Of a stretch of DNA of 64,000 nucleotides, positions 60,701 through 64,000 are shown piece by piece (position 1 is the stretch's first letter; the number at the start of each line of letters is the position of its first letter). The stretch is taken from contig QJNS01000126.1 of assembly GCA_004154925.1 (NCBI GenBank), positions 162,696-226,695 on the forward strand, written 5' to 3'. Source of the DNA: Monosporascus cannonballus (lineage: Eukaryota > Ascomycota > Sordariomycetes > Xylariales). The notes beneath the pieces are model-generated. The model saw only the letters and a program-made list of their open reading frames with translations. It was not told the DNA's origin and did no database searches. A program made the position numbers and the translations under genes.

Positions 60701-62889
60701 GGATTGTGCCGCGCCAGCCGGCCTATGATGGAGATGGCAACCTCTCGGATCGCAAACACCTCGTCATTGAGCGCAAAGAACAGGGTCCGAATGTTCTCTG
60801 CCTTTGCGAGGTGAGGGTCAAACCGCTCGTCCAGCGCCGCAAGAACGGTCCGCCGTATGTTCGGTTCCGGGTCCGACACTCCTACGGTTAGCAGCTTCTC
60901 AATGACATCTCCAACTACCTGCAACGCATGATAACTCGTCTGATTCACGATGGGATCTCGCACATAGAGTTGGCAACATGTGAGGGCGGCCGCCTCGCGA
61001 ATTTCCGGGTCATCGTCTTCGACATACTTAATCGCAACATCGCGAACGAACTCGTTGAGAACATGACCTAAGTTTCTGCGTTAGCCTATGGCTCGTAGTC
61101 TCGTTTCGAACGGGTAGCATGGGGCGCGAGATATTGAGATGTCACATAAAGGAAGGACATAGGCTATGATTTACCTGAGAAGTCAAAGCTGCCTAACGTG
61201 TTCAGAGCAAGCTTTACCTCGGCTTTCCGATGCTCGTACGCCTGGGGGTCCTTGGCGTCCTTGGGTATAATGGGGACAGCCGAGAGGGTATTGGGAGTAG
61301 GAGCACCCAGGGGTCTGAACGGCTCGCCGCACAGGACCTTGCTGAGCATATCCAACAACCTTTCCTGTATGGTTGCCTTGACAGGCGGAATATAGAAGGC
61401 CATGTCGACCAAAGCCTGCGTCAGTTTTGGCGTCAGCTCACAGGCAAATATGGGGTCAAGTAGAGCCTCCATGTATTTGCTCAGGGTCTGTCCAACCGCA
61501 ACGGCCAGCCTGCTGATACAGTCGAAGACGGGATCCACGGAGCCTCTTTTACGAGACTGAATGCTGAGGCCTTCCCGCACGTGAATCAAGACACCGTCAA
61601 GGTAAGGCGCGATGGCACTCTTAACCGAGTTGGCAATGTTTCCGATGGCAAGGAAAGCGTCATTACGCTCCTTGTCCTTCTTCAACATGTTGGAAAGGTA
61701 GACCATGAACTTGTGGAGATAGGAGTGCGCGAAGTCAGCAGGCGAATAGTTCGCCAGGTCAGGTATGAGCATAACCACCGTCTTGCGGATGGTGGCGTCC
61801 CGATGGTCCTTGTGACGAAAGACGATCTCGCAGGCCTCCTGGTAATGCTCTTGCATGTACATGCCGCCCTGCTCTAGGAGCTCCTTGAGCACCAGCAGCG
61901 ACGCATGGATGCACTCTACGGTATTGGCCCTCAGACCGGCAAGCAACTCGTTGTACATTTTCGTCATCCAAGCCTGCTTCATCTCTTGGTCTCGCTCGCG
62001 GATGATGCGGAAACAGGCACTAACTGTTTCTCCCGAAGTGACTCGGATGAGCTGTCGAGGGTCGCGGAGACCAACCCATATCAAATCAAAGATGAGGCCG
62101 ACGTAAGCATACATCAGGGTCGGAGCATTCCGGGCCAGTTCTCGCAGGACAAGGACAGCGCTATATCTCTTCTCCTCGAGTCTGTCCGACTGAAGCCACT
62201 CAAGGGCCGTCTTGACCTCGGACTCGACCAACTCTGATATTAAGGAGCCTCCGGGGCGACATAGCTTTCCCAGGGCAATGGCGGCAGCTTGCATGGGTAC
62301 TAGGTCCCTTCCTCTAAGGATCGTCTTGAGGTTCGCGGTGAACCGGGTGTATTTAGCCGTAACATCGACGCCTTCGAAGTCGACCAGGGCATCCAGGGCG
62401 TAGACACCACCAAGGCGTTCGGAGGAATCGTTGCCATGTAGCATGAGCGTGGTAATCTTGTTGTTTACCGAGTTGTAGAACACGTGGAACTGTTCGGGTT
62501 GGAAGTCTGCGAAACGGGCATGTGGGTTAGCTACTCGTGAGCGGCACGGTTTCAAGAGTCACTGTTCCATTGTAGTTATAGACCCCGGCGCATCATGGCG
62601 TCATATATGGTATATATGGGTCGATTGATAAATGAGGGGAACGGGCGCATACCCCTATAGCAGACGGCAACCAGGTCTCTCAGCTGAGCTGCAGCGCGCT
62701 TTCTGACTTCATCTCCAGCCCTGCCACTCGTTCGAACCGATGTCAGCGCGTGCTTCAGATGAGCAGGAATGAAACCTCAAGTTTCGCGCATAGCCATTCC
62801 GAGACCGGGGGGGGGGGGTTTCACCTAGACTTTAGATCCCTGGTGATGGAATCAAGGGCCTCCAGGGCCAGCTGCTGTTGCTGCGCCAT
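54780..62889 (-). CDS. TOR: Serine/threonine-protein kinase TOR
   Basis: Seven exons on the minus strand: 62889-62825, 62720-62653, 62506-61175, 61067-60178, 60018-58184, 58016-55364, 55286-54780. They give 2,449 residues, the normal TOR length, and all phases fit. TOR is the phosphatidylinositol-kinase-related kinase of TORC1/TORC2, controlling growth, translation and ribosome production in response to nutrients. HEAT repeats fill roughly residues 1-1200, then the FAT domain. The FRB domain (about 1877-1977) has the conserved Ser in EEASRLYFG near 1896 and WDLYYQVF, so rapamycin-FKBP12 binding is expected. The kinase domain (about 2007-2281) includes [28 protein letters not shown] and [10 protein letters not shown] Gln/Ala-rich linker follows, and the FATC end is [16 protein letters not shown]. 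The start [14 protein letters not shown] is from the ATG at 62889; exon 2 is short and inferred from splice signals. One intron (60177-60019) is in frame without stops. Confidence 0.96.
60019..60177 (-). other. In-frame, stop-free intron of TOR
   Basis: 159 bp (53 codons) starting GTACCA, with a CTAAC branch site (60038-60034) and ending AACAG. Splicing restores the conserved HQ-QVEER junction between HEAT repeats. Retention would instead insert an acidic segment ([15 protein letters not shown]) without a frameshift. Confidence 0.85.
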
Positions 62890-63953
62890 GATGGGCGATG
62901 GTGTTGGATGTTGTGAAGATAGGTGCGGATATCGAACGCGGAGATAGGTCGTCGACAGGTTGCACCTTCGCTCTATTATTACTATTTTCCCGCTTCAGCC
63001 GCGTCGCTGACAGCTTCCGCAGCCGCCTACTGTATAACGACCAGCATCAAGGACACCAGTAATAGGTGCGCATGCAATACGGATTAAGACTGCGGTGTGA
63101 TTCAACGACAGGCAACACGACGAGGTGCCAGGTGAACCGAAATGGAAAGTTGGTGATGGCCGGCCGAACTGAGTGGATATTGAACAGAGAATGGAATGTT
63201 CGGGTTTCACTTTGCCGGTTGAATGTGATAAGTAAGTTTTTACTCAAGTGAACGTTGAATTGTCCGGCGATGAAGGACAAACAACGTCGGCCCCCAAGAG
63301 CTAACGTGACTGAGTTGGCAGGCAGGCAGGCTGAGACGCTGCTCTGCTAACAAACCGAAGATCAAATGGTCGACATCCGATGTTATGTTGGCAATGATGC
63401 GCTTGCAAGCTCCAGTCCGGCAGTAGGTTACTTGGTGCCGGTGCCGTAGGTGCCCAGGTATCCCCATGTAACATGTAACATAAGCCTCACCGATCAGCCG
63501 ACGGGTCGGGCAGAGATCTTAATTTAACACTGTTCCTGAAGGTACATATGGATTGGAAATCACCACTCTCGACACGACTCCACCGTACGAATTCAAAAGC
63601 CCCACAAAACTGCCCCTCGACCCTACCGTAGGATCCCTTCCGTGCGTGGGTCTCCTAGCGGGGCCAACCTTGCTTATCTTATCAGGTCAGACTTTACCTG
63701 ACAAGTGCAAGCCGGGTTTTCTTGTGCTTTAAGTACCTAGTAACTTACCTACTAGGTGCCAAGGGTAGGTATTGCATCTTTCATCTCCTGCATTCAACAC
63801 CTCGACAGCGAACTTATTCCCGTACAAATTTGCATTCGATATCCCAGTTGCTATAGCGAATAGCGTTCGCGGTAGCCACCCCTCTTCCCTAGTCGTCTCC
63901 CTTCTCGGGAATACCTACGCTCTACATCCCTCCCGTCCAATTCCAGCGTAATC

Positions 63954-63955
<2 letters not shown>
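62890..63955 (-). promoter_or_regulatory. Upstream region of TOR
   Basis: About 1 kb of GC-balanced non-coding DNA before the TOR start. No TATA box stands out. Whether a divergent gene begins to the right cannot be seen. Small frames on both strands (63047-63467) are not supported. Confidence 0.45.

Positions 63956-63995
<40 letters not shown>
63956..63995. repeat. 40-base poly(A) tract
   Basis: Uninterrupted A run, four bases before the window end. Could be a nucleosome-excluding promoter element, a retroposition scar, or an assembly edge artefact. Confidence 0.9.
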
Positions 63996-63996
<1 letters not shown>

Positions 63997-64000
63997 AACC

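Noticed and set aside
60016..60891. Long plus-strand open frame antisense to TOR
   Set aside because: It mirrors the TOR HEAT-repeat exon with no family resemblance; a typical antisense shadow of GC-balanced coding DNA.

Overview
The window looks like nuclear DNA of a filamentous ascomycete (Pezizomycotina, probably a Sordariomycete; the class is inference). The genes have short GT-AG introns with CTAAC branch sites. GC-balanced gene islands alternate abruptly with very AT-rich blocks. Where those blocks are recognisable retroelements they are nearly devoid of CpA and TpG but keep CpG, which is the signature of repeat-induced point mutation (RIP).

Layout. 1-2338 is decayed AT-rich DNA with an inverted solo LTR. 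2669-8044 is a gene island: a fumarylacetoacetate-hydrolase family enzyme, a four-exon secreted cyanovirin-N-homology (CVNH) protein, and the ribosome-biogenesis DEAD-box helicase HAS1. 8431-19181 is a PIF/Harbinger DNA transposon split by a complete chromodomain Gypsy retrotransposon, which itself carries a small solo LTR that escaped RIP. 19185-29067 is mostly GC-balanced, with a Tc1-like element, a 256-bp MITE, a C2H2 transcription-factor gene and a HET-protein remnant. 29068-48760 is a long AT-rich block with a second complete Gypsy element, a Fot1/pogo element, solo LTRs, two copies of a TRIM-like repeat and a three-level nest of insertions. 49003-54779 holds a decayed DUF6536 membrane-protein gene between LTRs and one possible small Cys-rich gene. 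54780-62889 (minus) is the complete TOR kinase gene in seven exons, with its promoter side running to the window end, where there is a 40-base poly(A) tract.

The housekeeping genes (HAS1 and TOR, both tied to growth and ribosome production) sit at the two ends and are intact. The middle is a transposon graveyard whose insertion order can be read from target-site duplications. Several small genes and pseudogenes found here are split by introns or frameshifts and are not visible as single long ORFs.
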